Below are positions 40,767 to 50,793 of a stretch of 64,000 bases of DNA, one piece after another. Position numbers and translations under genes: made by a program. Every line of letters starts with the position of its first letter. Position 1 is the stretch's first letter. Source of the DNA: Phytophthora sp. 'mugwort' (Eukaryota; Oomycota; Peronosporomycetes; Peronosporales; Peronosporaceae); contig JAUCEF010000010.1 of assembly GCA_033558025.1 (NCBI GenBank), forward strand, positions 2,443,001 through 2,507,000. The letters are read 5' to 3'. The notes under the pieces are model-generated. The model was not told where the DNA came from. It saw nothing but the letters and a program-made list of their open reading frames with translations, and made no database searches.

Positions 40767-43685
40767 TCATTTTTGGTCTTCTCGTTCCACCTGCTTCTCA
40801 GTCTGTTCATCGTCCACATTCTCTTTTACCTCGACCTCTTCTTCCGTCTCCTCCGTCACTTCCTCCTCGGCTTCTTCTCTCATCTCTTCATTAGTGTCTT
40901 CCACTCCACCATCGTCGTTCTCCACGTCTTCGGTTACCTGTGAGTGCTCTTCCTCCTGTTCCAGTTCAGAGACTTGCTCCGTCTCTTCAGAAATCGATCT
41001 CTTCTCCATGTCATCCAATACCTCCTTCACCTGGTCCTCGTCGTCAGCAGTAGACTGTCCATTGCTCTCCTCCACCACGGGCGACGCCAGCTCAGCCTCT
41101 AAAGCCAATTCACTTTCCTGATCGTTGGAATCAGGTTCAACCCTCAAGTTTGTCACGGCAGCTTCAGAACATGGCTTTGCTTCCTCACGTTCCTCCTCTT
41201 CAGCATCCTTTCCTTCCTCTTGCTCTTTCGGTTTAGCCAAAATGCGGCGGGCACTATCTGCGAAGTCTTCAGCGTCATGCGTTGCTGCGAGTACGTCCAT
41301 TGCCGCCAGAATTCTAGACTCACCGCTGCATACCAACTCTTCCACCTGCTCGCGTTCCTCACCAGACAAGAGGCCATTGTCTTCCAGTTCCTTCAGCAAC
41401 GCTAAGATCAAGTGACCTTCCTGCGATTCTTTCGAGTTAAAGTCTGTCTGCACGTCTTTTAGCTTCATCGCTTCAAGACATGCAATCCGTGCCAGCGTAT
41501 CCACAAACTCGTCCTTGTTATTGTCGCTCAGGAACACCACCAATGCTGCTACAACACGGTCATCGCGCGCCTTCACCAACTGCACCAGCCGCTCAGCACC
41601 ACCACGAGGAAGCTTGCCACTTCGTGCCAATGGGGTGATCCAGTCGTGTACCATTGCACGACGATGACGCTCCCAAGCTGCCAACTCGACCAGAATTTCG
41701 AGCGTGTCGATTAGCTCCTCGGCATCTTTGTCTTGGTTGTATACATCCACTGCAGCCAGCAAGCGGGGATCGTGGGACTTTAACAGAGACATCAACAGTT
41801 GGATCTGCCACAGCTCAAGACGGCCACCTCTTCCAAGTTCAGCCAGGAGTCGGGACACAGCCTGGCCTTCATCAACCGTATCGCCTTCCTCGGCGTCACT
41901 TCCAAAGCGTGCGTGCTTCACCACCAGTAGCAGAGTTTCTTCCAGCTCGTGCACGTCTCCATCAGCCTGGAAAGCCTCATTCGCAGCTTGCAGAGCTTCA
42001 TTCCCACCATGGAATAGCACCAACAGTCCAGCAGCATCACCGGCTTGTATCGTCCCACGCCGCTGCATCTGACGCACGAGATCCTCAAGACTAAAACCAC
42101 TAGCAGACGCACCATTTTGGACGTTTTGTCCTGCCTGGCTCTGCTCAATTTGTTGCTGCAGCTTCGCCACACGCTGGAGCGTATCCAACAGCTCGCTGGC
42201 GTCCCCATCACCTGCAAACACTTCGTAAGCACTCTCCAACAAGTTGTGGCGCTGCGTCACCATTCTACGAAGCGTGTTAGCAGCAGTCGACGTCAGCTGA
42301 TGTTGAGCTTGCCATTGGCCAAGCAAAAAACTCAAATGTTTCTGCCATCCCAACGAGTCACTGTCATCGTCACTATCTACGAATAAATTCTCCTCTCGAA
42401 CAGCGTCGCCCACACCACGTGCAAAAGCAGCAGCGGTCTTCTCCTCGTCGCCAAGCTCCATCGTAATCTCCTCGACAATGCTCACTAGCGAGTCTCGCAG
42501 TGTACCTACATCACGATGATCACTCTGTTCAAAGTCCCGCAAGATCTTGAGCACTTGCGAGTCGTCCTGAACCACCAGCGCTTGTATAATATCCAGCTCC
42601 AGACTCGTCAGCATGTGCTGTGCGTGCAGAGACCTCACCACGGACATTGTCGACGGTGTAGCAGCTGTAGCGTCCCTTACCCTCTTGCTCGCTGGAGAGT
42701 TCTGCTTGGGGCTCTTCTCCTTGATCTTCTTATTGGCCAGAGGCTTAGGCGGGTCAATGCCCAGCGCCGCGAGTCTCTTAGCCGTCGTCTCTAAGTCTGA
42801 CAAGCTTCCTCCGTCGTTCCTGTAGCTCCGCAGTGCACTCCACAGCACCTTATTCTCGCCCAAGACGAGCTCCAGCAAGTGTGCACTATGCTCTTCGGGC
42901 AGCTCGTGCTTGTCCAGCAGTCTTTCCACCAAAGTCAGCAGCTCCATCGTGTCTCCAAACCTGCCAGTATTCTTCCTGTCTGCCGTCGTCCAGCTCTCTC
43001 GGATGTCCTTGGCCAGAACCAGCACCTGCATCTGCACCTGCGGACTAATGACCTTCCTGCCAATAGCAGCGACCTTCTTGGCCACCAGCTCGGCCTGGAG
43101 CGAGTCCTCCCCTTTGTCCTTCTGCTGATCCCTTCTGGGGGTCTGCAGCTCCTTCTTCTGACCTTCCGAGCCCTCGGGGCGCAGCAGCTGCAGCAAAAAG
43201 CGCTTCTTTTCGTCCACCGACGCGTCCCCATTCATCACAGCGAGAACACGCGTGCTATGATGCTCAGACAGGTCCCTGAGAACGGCGGACTCGAAGCTGC
43301 TGAGCTTCTGTTCGCTCTCCAGCGCTTGTAGCAACCTGCGCAGCCTCTCAACGTCGCTAGAATTTTCGTTCTGGGGTTCCAGAGCGCTGGAGACTGCCAA
43401 CGGTGCAAAAAGAGCCGAGACGCGTCCAGCAAGTAGTTCTGGGGCCTTACAGGCCACGGAAAGCGGCACAATGCGCGGAATCGAGCCGGAATGGCGCTTT
43501 TTCCGGCCGGAGCGCGCGTCGGAGGTCTCGGAGGTCACTTGGAAGCCGGTGCAGAAGCCATCGCGGTGATTCAAGGCCACGCGCACCAGCTGCTGCAGCT
43601 CTAGAGGCGCCATACCCGCATACAGCCCCAGTGTCGCCCTGGAAGAGCCGCCAGAGAGCTGCACGTACGCTACGTCGCCTGCCAT
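40767..43685 (-). CDS. Large helical-repeat protein, unknown function
   Basis: A 972-residue intronless protein, started at the Met of MAGDVAYVQL (an upstream Met at 43745 would add 20). I do not recognise a named family. Residues 1-110 form a small globular start. Then at least seven copies of a helical unit of about 60-70 residues appear with the pattern LL..L...G.L.......L..L....D.R.LAA..VF..D.D..EL.DTL.RI. Examples begin RLLQALESEQKLS, HLSFLLGQWQAQHQLT, RLLAELGRGGRLE and ALLKELEDNGLLS. Each ends in a motif such as VDTLARIA or IDTLEILV. The last 150 residues are extremely acidic (runs of E and D) and probably disordered. A cytoplasmic or nuclear scaffold is plausible; no catalytic motif or membrane segment is seen. 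Confidence 0.8.
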   Translation of the reverse strand: MAGDVAYVQLSGGSSRATLGLYAGMAPLELQQLVRVALNHRDGFCTGFQVTSETSDARSGRKKRHSGSIPRIVPLSVACKAPELLAGRVSALFAPLAVSSALEPQNENSSDVERLRRLLQALESEQKLSSFESAVLRDLSEHHSTRVLAVMNGDASVDEKKRFLLQLLRPEGSEGQKKELQTPRRDQQKDKGEDSLQAELVAKKVAAIGRKVISPQVQMQVLVLAKDIRESWTTADRKNTGRFGDTMELLTLVERLLDKHELPEEHSAHLLELVLGENKVLWSALRSYRNDGGSLSDLETTAKRLAALGIDPPKPLANKKIKEKSPKQNSPASKRVRDATAATPSTMSVVRSLHAQHMLTSLELDIIQALVVQDDSQVLKILRDFEQSDHRDVGTLRDSLVSIVEEITMELGDEEKTAAAFARGVGDAVREENLFVDSDDDSDSLGWQKHLSFLLGQWQAQHQLTSTAANTLRRMVTQRHNLLESAYEVFAGDGDASELLDTLQRVAKLQQQIEQSQAGQNVQNGASASGFSLEDLVRQMQRRGTIQAGDAAGLLVLFHGGNEALQAANEAFQADGDVHELEETLLLVVKHARFGSDAEEGDTVDEGQAVSRLLAELGRGGRLELWQIQLLMSLLKSHDPRLLAAVDVYNQDKDAEELIDTLEILVELAAWERHRRAMVHDWITPLARSGKLPRGGAERLVQLVKARDDRVVAALVVFLSDNNKDEFVDTLARIACLEAMKLKDVQTDFNSKESQEGHLILALLKELEDNGLLSGEEREQVEELVCSGESRILAAMDVLAATHDAEDFADSARRILAKPKEQEEGKDAEEEEREEAKPCSEAAVTNLRVEPDSNDQESELALEAELASPVVEESNGQSTADDEDQVKEVLDDMEKRSISEETEQVSELEQEEEHSQVTEDVENDDGGVEDTNEEMREEAEEEVTEETEEEVEVKENVDDEQTEKQVEREDQK

Positions 43686-43944
43686 GAGAAAAGTCACTTG
43701 ACTTAAGTATGGAGAGGAAATGTTATCAGTCGTGCGGCATTGCAAAGATCATGGTGTGGCATACGTAGTATGGTGTCGCGTACACAGTTTAGTGCTGTAC
43801 ATATAGTCTTGAGCACTGGCCTGTAGACCTGAATAGTGGCCCGTACGTGGTTCAGTCAATAGAAGCGCGTCGGCCACGTCCATTCGACTACTTGACCTCT
43901 AGCGCCAAGGAGTTTGCTACAGTTCGACGTGTTACGCGGTAACA

Positions 43945-46092
43945 ATGGCCAGTGTGTGGCCTGTGGCGAACGACCCGCGCGCCAAGCTCTTCAACGGTGG
44001 GTTGACGGTCGCGTGACCATACATGGAGGCGGATATATCGAGCTCTAAACGGTTGTGATACGTTGCTGTGAGACAGACCAAGTGCACGGCTACATTAAAG
44101 TGAATGGGCTTTGTGTGTCGCTCATGGACACGCCGCAGTTCCAGCGACTAAGGGACCTCAAGCAGCTGGGTACGCTCTACTACGTCTTCCCGGGAGCCTC
44201 GCACAACCGGTTCGAGCACTCGCTGGGCGTGAGCTTCCTATCCGGACAGACTGTCGAGCGCTTCCGTCAGCAGCAGCCAGAGCTGGAGCTCACACAGAGA
44301 GATGCTCGATTACTGGTATGGAGGTTATACATGTTGGTTGGAGCTCAAGAGCTCATATGTTGTGTATGCGTGCTGTTCTAGAGTGCAGCGGGCCTGCTGC
44401 ATGACTTGGGCCACGGTCCGTTCTCCCACGTGTTTGAGCACGAGTTCATGCCGCGTGTAGCTACTGCGAGGGGATACGGCAGTGCAGACACACCGACGTA
44501 CCACCACGAAGACATGTCGCTGCGCATGATTGAGTACATGGTAGACGACAACAATATTGACCTTGAGAAGGACGACGTGCGCTTTATCCAGCAGCTCATT
44601 GTTGGAGCAAAAGAGTTAGTAGGGCAGGGAATGGCTCAACGAGTGAGAAACGAGCGTACTGATGGAATTTCGTGGTTGCTTTGATTATTCTGTAGAACGC
44701 ACAGGGGCTCGCGTGTGGACTCTCGCGGATACCTGTATGAGATTGTGGCGAACGGACGCAACTGCATAGACGTCGATAAGTTCGACTACCTGGCGCGCGA
44801 TATGCTGAACCTGTTTGGTCTGCGCAAAGTGTTTGACTTTTCCCGCCTCACAATGTTTAACCGCGTGATTGGCAACGAGATTTGTTACCATACGAGTGTC
44901 AACTTGGACATCTACGACATGTTCCAGCAACGCTACCAGATGCATAAACAGATTTACAATCATCGCAAGGGCAAAGCCGTCGAGTTTATGATCTGTGACG
45001 CAATGCTTCTTGCCGACAAGGAGCTCGGCATTTCTGCCGCCACACAAACTCCACAAGACTTCCAGTTCCTCACGGACCACGTTGTCCACGTACGTATATT
45101 TCCTTACACATAAGGAGAAAAATGTGGTTCTCATCTAAACTCTGGTGTTCTGTGCAGTCGATTGAGGCATCCAAGTCTGATACTTTGGCCGACGCACGGG
45201 CGCTGCTCAAGCGCATGCGCCGCCGCGAGCTGTACGAGTTCATTGACGAATACCTGCTGCCACCTGACTTGATGTCTCGCATCCCTCGTTTCACCGCTGA
45301 GGAATTAGCTACTCAAACTTCGCTTGACGGCGTGACGTTGGACCCAAAAGACATCATTGTGTTCGATGGTCGACTAAACTACAATTTCAAAGACCGCAAC
45401 CCCGTGGACAACGTGTCTTTCTACGCTTCCAGTGATCTGAACTCGAAGTTCCACATCCCGAAAGAGGAAGTCAGCTTGCTTTTCCCCGAGAAGGTATGTG
45501 CCTCATCCATATTATCTGGTAAAGGGTACATGCTATATGTAAATGTTTCTGTCACGAATAGTTTGAAGAGCGTATTATCCGCGTATACAGTCGAAACAAA
45601 TCACCCAGGGTCCACGCCGCAATCCAGGTAAAGCTCAAATCGATTTTTTGGAAGAGGTTATAACGAAATTTTGGAACTAATACACTTTTTACTTGTTTTT
45701 TTCTGTGTGCAGCACGCATTCCACAGCTATATCCGCCAGTTCAGCACTACACTTCCGCCCCCGTCACCGTCATCAAAGGTGCGCAAAATCGTATTGTTTT
45801 ATACAATTCTGATCGTGAATCTGTTAGCCTAACAATCAGAACGTTGACGCTGCGCAGGTTTACGGCCAAAAGATTTCCAAGCACGTGCTGTCCTCCAAGA
45901 AGAAAGTTGTCAGAAAACTACCAGGTACGATGCTATGCATGCACTGGCACACCGTACCATAGATTAACTGTCTTTCTGTCTTCGATAGTGTTATCAGAAG
46001 CTAACAGTGAACACGACTCGAACGGCAGCCCTTCCGTGTCGTCTACAGCGAACAAGCGGCTCAAACCTGCTTCAGAAAGCAACGGCAAGTAA
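43945..46092 (+). CDS. SAMHD1-like HD-domain dNTP triphosphohydrolase
   Basis: I join nine exons in frame: 43945-43996, 44077-44315, 44382-44614, 44696-45089, 45158-45493, 45562-45627, 45713-45778, 45858-45924 and 45989-46092. This gives 518 residues. All introns are short and GT..AG. SAMHD1 cleaves dNTPs to deoxynucleosides and triphosphate, controlling nucleotide pools. The key residues are here: [23 protein letters not shown] (first His), [12 protein letters not shown] (His-Asp), YHHEDMS, and [14 protein letters not shown] with the final metal-binding Asp. Splicing also restores [15 protein letters not shown], a C-terminal motif of the family. There is no SAM domain, unlike human SAMHD1. 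The tail of about 60 residues is Ser- and Lys-rich and may target the nucleus. It converges on the GT61 gene with 89 bp between stops. Confidence 0.93.
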
Positions 46093-46181
46093 AGAACCAA
46101 GCGACGAAATGATTTTTTGTCTATATAACACATTTACTTCGTTTAATTTTGCAGATAAGAGTTCTGTTTGAGATATTGCAA

Positions 46182-47792
46182 TTATTCCCCTCTAGTATTT
46201 TGCTCGAGGTCGTCCAGGACTTTGCGGAAGAGCGGGTCGAAGAAACTTTTCCACTGTGGGTACGGGATGAACTTGTCCTTGTCGTTTGGATCGGATGTGT
46301 GGATCCGTATATCTCGTCCTCTGCGGAACTCGTGCCACCTGCAGCCAACATATTGACAAATATTGCGGTATCCCCAGCGAAATCGTCGTCGGGGAAAGAT
46401 TTCAATGACTAGAGTCTCAGGACGCGTCCACAAGATGTTAACCATACCAGCGCCATGCATTCCGATCACGACGTCGCTGTCCAGAATGGTCCTCATTTGC
46501 TCGTGCATCGTCATGTTCGTGAACTCAAGAGACTGGAACTCGCACTCGCCGTATCGATATCCGTCTTGATACTCCTCACGCATACGCTGTAAAATGTCGT
46601 CCTCGTTCTGCCATATGCGTTGGACACGACGTCCGCTGTAAGGTCTTCGCGAAATGACGGTAACAAGGCAACGTCGCGGGTCGGTTTTGGCATGGCGCGG
46701 AATCACTGCCAAGCTCTTAAGAGTCACGTCCCTGAAGTCTTTGATCATAGCATTGGCATAACAAGGCTGGTTGTCGTCCAGGTGGCTCGTAAGCGGACCT
46801 GTGACTTCGTATGGAACCAAGAGAGCAGAGTCGAAGTGAATAACGCGGTTCTGGAACACTTGTCCACCGATTATCGGACGCTCAGGCCCGAGAAGAGCAT
46901 GCCGCAGCTCATCGACAGGAGTCGGCAAAGCACGATCAAATGTCACGAGCTGCGTCGAGTTCCTTTCCCACCCTAAAGTCTGTATCATGATCCACGCGTT
47001 CAGCATCCCCGAGATCTGAAAGAACGGGTTATGGTCGTCTCTTCGAACGAGCATCACGGCATGCGTCAACGTCAGCTTGTCGTCTATAGTATCGTCATTT
47101 TCTTGGCAGTTGGGGTCGTTGCCACCAGGTCCACCAACGAAAAAGTCTTTCCAGATGTCCGGAGCTCCGTGTGCGCGGTCTTGCGGCTCTGTACAAGTGC
47201 AAAACGTCGCGTTCTTCATGTATTTAAACCTGGGGTCGTGACCACCTCCATCATCAGCCAAGCTCTCGATATCCTTCGCCACTTCCGCGCCTCGCACATC
47301 CAGCACAAAATTCTCCAGCAATGTAGCACTTAAAGCAGCTCTAGATACGTGGAAAAAGGTGTACGGCGAGCCGCCTTTGGTACAAAACTTCTGGGAAGAA
47401 TTAGCTAGTCGTTCCAGCAGTCCGTAGTCTCTTGCATACGTGCACTCGTCCTTGGACCCCTTAGTAGGAGACCATTCTGTTGCTGGAGCCATACTTTCTT
47501 GGTCGTCTTCGAGTTCCTCTTGAACCTGATGGTGGATCGTTTGCTGGTCGTGTTGTATCCCTAATGGATACATCAGCAGTTCGTGAGATTTAATTGAGTC
47601 CGTGATGGCGCCGTTTGGCACGCTGAGGCCTGAGTTGGTCGACGTCGTCGAGAACTCGAATGACGCGAAGTTCTCGAAGAAGTTAAGGAGTGACACTACT
47701 GCCATCGCTGAGACCAAGGCGCCCCAGAGCCACAGTCGCCGCTTGGAGCATGCGGGACTGGAATTGCCTGGTACCTTCTTCATGAGAGACAA
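46182..47792 (-). CDS. GT61 (DUF563) glycosyltransferase, type II membrane protein
   Basis: 536 residues without introns. Residues about 19-36 (LWLWGALVSAMAVVSLL) form one membrane anchor after a short basic start, so the catalytic part should lie in the Golgi lumen. It belongs to GT61/DUF563, which in plants and animals includes xylosyl-, arabinosyl- and O-GlcNAc-type transferases. The diagnostic segment is SDVVIGMHGAGMVNILWTRPETLVIEIFP near residues 430-460. Other family features are NPFFQISGMLNAW and VISRRPYSGRR. The start is either MSLMKKV or the Met three codons later. The acceptor sugar cannot be read from the sequence. Confidence 0.9.
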   Translation of the reverse strand: MSLMKKVPGNSSPACSKRRLWLWGALVSAMAVVSLLNFFENFASFEFSTTSTNSGLSVPNGAITDSIKSHELLMYPLGIQHDQQTIHHQVQEELEDDQESMAPATEWSPTKGSKDECTYARDYGLLERLANSSQKFCTKGGSPYTFFHVSRAALSATLLENFVLDVRGAEVAKDIESLADDGGGHDPRFKYMKNATFCTCTEPQDRAHGAPDIWKDFFVGGPGGNDPNCQENDDTIDDKLTLTHAVMLVRRDDHNPFFQISGMLNAWIMIQTLGWERNSTQLVTFDRALPTPVDELRHALLGPERPIIGGQVFQNRVIHFDSALLVPYEVTGPLTSHLDDNQPCYANAMIKDFRDVTLKSLAVIPRHAKTDPRRCLVTVISRRPYSGRRVQRIWQNEDDILQRMREEYQDGYRYGECEFQSLEFTNMTMHEQMRTILDSDVVIGMHGAGMVNILWTRPETLVIEIFPRRRFRWGYRNICQYVGCRWHEFRRGRDIRIHTSDPNDKDKFIPYPQWKSFFDPLFRKVLDDLEQNTRGE

Positions 47793-48027
47793 TAGAGATA
47801 CCGCAAGAAAGTCTCAAGAGGTGGACTGAATTGATTGCATAAAGATATTAACAAGTTGAGTGCATTATGGTGCAATCTTTGCCGGCGGGGGTAGACAAAT
47901 CCGTACGGATCCTATAGTTCAACGCCCACGACTGACGAAAGTTAGACCGTGAAGCACAAAAAGACAAGGGATAATTACTCTTTCGATTGTATTACGCAGG
48001 TTTTGGCTTGGAAGGTAACTACCCCAT
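47793..48027. other. Short spacer between GT61 and GNAT genes
   Basis: Promoter side of GT61 and 3' side of the GNAT gene. A GGCGGGGG run is seen at 47882. No gene. Confidence 0.4.
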
Positions 48028-48501
48028 CTACTCTGACTGGGGATCCGTTAGCGGGTTGGCCGGCTTGGTCATCCAGCACTGTTTAGCGCCCTCGTCCACA
48101 AAGATCTCGTCGTCGATACAACGATAGCCGCATTTCTCGTAAAAGCCCTTCTTCTCGATCAACGCTGCCAGGACAAACAGATCCACTCGGTCACGGATAA
48201 AGTCCTCCACCGCGTCCATGAGCGTCACACCGTATCGCTTGCCGCGGCACTCGGACAGCACCGCCACGCGACTCAGCTTGGCTTTGCGCTTGACGTCGTC
48301 TACCAGCACACGCGCCACCGCCACTACTTTGTTCTGCTCCACGTCTTTGCCAATAAAGTGCAGCGCGGACGGATGCACATCGTCAGCGTCGAATTCGCCC
48401 TCCTCCTCGAAGTGCTGCTCGTGGATGAACACTTGCAGACGGATAGCTCGGGCCTTCTCCCAGTCCTCGGGGGTCTTTACGCAGGTCACCAACAAAGTCA
48501 T
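48028..48501 (-). CDS. GNAT-family N-acetyltransferase
   Basis: A compact 157-residue single-domain GNAT, the usual size for the family. It transfers the acetyl group from acetyl-CoA to an amine. The acetyl-CoA-binding motif A is VAVLSECRGKRYGVTLMDAV (RGKRYG in place of the consensus Q/RxxGxG/A). The N-terminus (WEKARAIRLQVFIHEQ) and the ending FYEKCGYRC are typical of ElaA/YitI-like members of broad substrate range. No targeting signal. The substrate is not predictable. It follows GT61 on the same strand but has its own spacer. Confidence 0.88.
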   Translation of the reverse strand: MTLLVTCVKTPEDWEKARAIRLQVFIHEQHFEEEGEFDADDVHPSALHFIGKDVEQNKVVAVARVLVDDVKRKAKLSRVAVLSECRGKRYGVTLMDAVEDFIRDRVDLFVLAALIEKKGFYEKCGYRCIDDEIFVDEGAKQCWMTKPANPLTDPQSE

Positions 48502-49107
48502 TAAGCCAAGACGAAGCGGTTAAAGTGCAAGTGTTAAGTCGACGGCAGGTTGGAAAGTGCCAAGTGCGTGGCAGGGAGCTCATCACTACCATGTGAGATG
48601 ATCATGAAGCGACGTACAGTTTGACTTCCTGGTCCGCGAATGGCAGCCTATCCTAGGTGATCATTTGACTTCCAGGTCTACATTGATGCTCATCGAAACA
48701 CCGAACTGATGAGTCAGTCAGTCAGTCACCTAGCCACCGACTGCTACGCTTTTCGTGATTGCAACGGATGGTGCGCGTTTCAAGCTCTCAAGTCATGGCT
48801 TGTTGCTTCCCTGTTATTATAACGACACGCTTGGCCTCAGACGCAAGCATGAATGGCGATGTCTGCAAGGGTTTTCCGGTGCACTTTAGGTCTCTGCCGA
48901 AGGCTTATCCTCAAATACCCTTCGAAACCAGTAACATGTAGTGACAGCAAGCGTTAAATGATACAATATGGTACAACTACTACCATTAGCATAACGTACT
49001 AACTTCAAAACGGATATATGACCAAGTATCTGGTTCAACGGGTGAAATGCTAAACGACATGTGATCCGTCATTCCTCGACTGGCACGGTACACCTCAAGA
49101 CAGCACA
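48502..49107. other. Divergent promoter region, GNAT and bZIP-like genes
   Basis: About 0.6 kb separate the two oppositely oriented starts. It contains the TGAGTCA run at 48710. No other gene is seen. Confidence 0.4.
48710..48728. promoter_or_regulatory. TGAGTCA with tandem GTCA repeats
   Basis: TGAGTCAGTCAGTCAGTCA holds one exact AP-1/Gcn4-type bZIP site followed by three further GTCA half-sites. It lies in the divergent promoter region, about 380 bases before the bZIP-like gene. Autoregulation is conceivable but unproven. Confidence 0.4.
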
Positions 49108-50577
49108 ATGGAGTTCGCACTGGATCCAGAGTCCACCGAGTCTTTGCAGGCCACGCTAACCTTCCTCGACGAGACGCTCGGCGACACGAAATCCACCAAC
49201 TCACACGAACCCAATGCCCAAGTGCAATCATACGACTGCAGCGATGAGGGTGGGATATCCCACCTGCTCGACGACTTCCTCACCGACATTTCCTCAGACT
49301 CGTCCTCCCCTCGCGTCGCTTCGGATCTCGCCCTGGTGACAGTGCAGTCACCTCCGAGCGCTTTTTCTGCCCTCTCCGTAGCCCCAGAAGCTCAATATCC
49401 AAGTGTCGGGCACACCGCTCCTACCTTCCAGTCCAGTCCGATGACCCAGTCATCTGCTCGCAAGAAACGGCGCAACTACAACCCGAACAAGGCACGGGAG
49501 GATCTTAAGCGAGAGTTGGCGTATCTTCGTAGTGAAGCGGAAGAGCTGGAGCTGAAGCTGCACCAGCTACAGACTCTCAAGGTCGCCAAGACCAAAGACG
49601 GCTCGAGTGCCAGTCAGCTCGTGATGGCTCGGCAGCTCAAGGACGGAGATGTACACACACGTTTTGTATGGGAGCAAACTTGTTCCCGTCAATTAGAGGG
49701 ACGCCTTAGATCGGAGCGTGAGAATGTTCACCTGAAGATGCTGCTGGAGGCGCAGATCCAGGCCGCCAGGAGTCTAGAGAAGCTACTGAACAAGCGCACG
49801 ACGCTGCGTCCCGCTGAATCATCCGGCAGTAGGCAAACAACGCGTATTCATGTGTCACGGAAAGGAAACGAGGTCAGTGATGCTGCAGTGTTTGAGGAGC
49901 TGGCTGATGGTGTCGAAGCGTCATACCGAGAGGTCGAGCGCGTGTTTGCTTCCAGTGGCCTTGAACTCTCAAATGTGTCATCACGCAAGGCTCACATGCG
50001 TGATGGCAAGAACGGCATGTTCCTAGAGATTTTCGACAGCAAGGTTCTTCCGTTTACTATGCATGCAACGGGTGACGCGTGGTGGCGACGATGGAACCAC
50101 TTTAACCCCAACAGAGGCAGTTGTCACCGTCTCGAGAGCACCGACGACACGATTGTTGAGCACTTTGGCATGGAAATGCGCGACACGAAGGCCAAGACGA
50201 CGGCCAAGTTTTACGTGCAACAAATTCTACGCCGGTATGTTGAGGAGGACCGCGTTGTCGTCGTCTGGCAGTCGCACATTGAGCCGCTGGAGTTTTCACA
50301 CAAGAAACTCGCAGGACTTCGCTTCAGAGAGAAGGGCTACGTGGTCATCAAGCCCCATGAGGTTTTGCCAGCCAGCAAGGATGAAACACACACACTCGTT
50401 CAAACGTGCCATATTATCAAGCCTGATCTCTCCGATCAGAGGCTCAAAAAGGAATCGAGGACAGGCGCATTGGCAGATTTTGTCCTGAGTGCTACCGTCG
50501 CGAATATCACTGCGAGTGCGGAGATGATTGAAAGCCTGTTGGTGGATGAAGCTCTTCAGCAGCGAAGCCGTATATAA
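49108..50577 (+). CDS. bZIP-like coiled-coil plus START-like protein
   Basis: 489 residues, no intron. The first 115 residues are acidic and Ser-rich. A basic stretch with a following heptad pattern, RKKRRNYNPNKAREDLKREL then LRSEAEELELKLHQL (about 117-155), looks like a short bZIP or bZIP-derived helix. A second coiled coil covers about 205-235. Residues about 265-470 form a START-like module (TMHATGDAWWRRWNHF, RYVEEDRVVVVWQSHIEP). The RRNYNPNKARE plus START-like layout is the one seen in the large oomycete family often annotated as M96 mating-specific proteins; that label comes from a mating-induced Phytophthora infestans gene and does not prove a role in mating. Probably a nuclear regulator with a ligand-binding or protein-binding tail. 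It converges on the DHDPS-family gene. Confidence 0.85.
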   Translation: MEFALDPESTESLQATLTFLDETLGDTKSTNSHEPNAQVQSYDCSDEGGISHLLDDFLTDISSDSSSPRVASDLALVTVQSPPSAFSALSVAPEAQYPSVGHTAPTFQSSPMTQSSARKKRRNYNPNKAREDLKRELAYLRSEAEELELKLHQLQTLKVAKTKDGSSASQLVMARQLKDGDVHTRFVWEQTCSRQLEGRLRSERENVHLKMLLEAQIQAARSLEKLLNKRTTLRPAESSGSRQTTRIHVSRKGNEVSDAAVFEELADGVEASYREVERVFASSGLELSNVSSRKAHMRDGKNGMFLEIFDSKVLPFTMHATGDAWWRRWNHFNPNRGSCHRLESTDDTIVEHFGMEMRDTKAKTTAKFYVQQILRRYVEEDRVVVVWQSHIEPLEFSHKKLAGLRFREKGYVVIKPHEVLPASKDETHTLVQTCHIIKPDLSDQRLKKESRTGALADFVLSATVANITASAEMIESLLVDEALQQRSRI

Positions 50578-50691
50578 AGCTTGACTACTTGAACGGCCAT
50601 TGATTCACTCTAAGCAAGACACGACGCAATCTAGTCCAAAACAAAGTATACATTCCTCATTTTCGTAGTACATGTATTTTTCCATTAGTAC

Positions 50692-50703
50692 TACTTCGAA
50701 GTA
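50692..50703. repeat. 12-bp palindrome TACTTCGAAGTA, second copy
   Basis: Identical to 40473-40484 and located in the 216-bp space between the convergent bZIP-like and DHDPS-family genes. Here it is nested in further AGTACT blocks on both sides (50687-50715). Confidence 0.4.
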
Positions 50704-50793
50704 CTATGTAGTACTCATCATCAAACTAGCTTAGGAAGCCTAGTTAGGTAACCAAAAGCACAAGCCTAAATACAGTTTCTGCAAGAGCTTTTC

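Noticed and set aside
41125..43687. Several long plus-strand ORFs opposite the helical-repeat gene.
   Set aside because: They are Ser/Pro-rich shadows of Glu/Asp/Leu codons on the other strand and have no domains.
44055..44381. Start of the SAMHD1-like gene within the ORF beginning at 44055.
   Set aside because: That frame opens with GTG inside an intron; the ATG exon at 43945 joins in frame and completes the NDQVHG motif.
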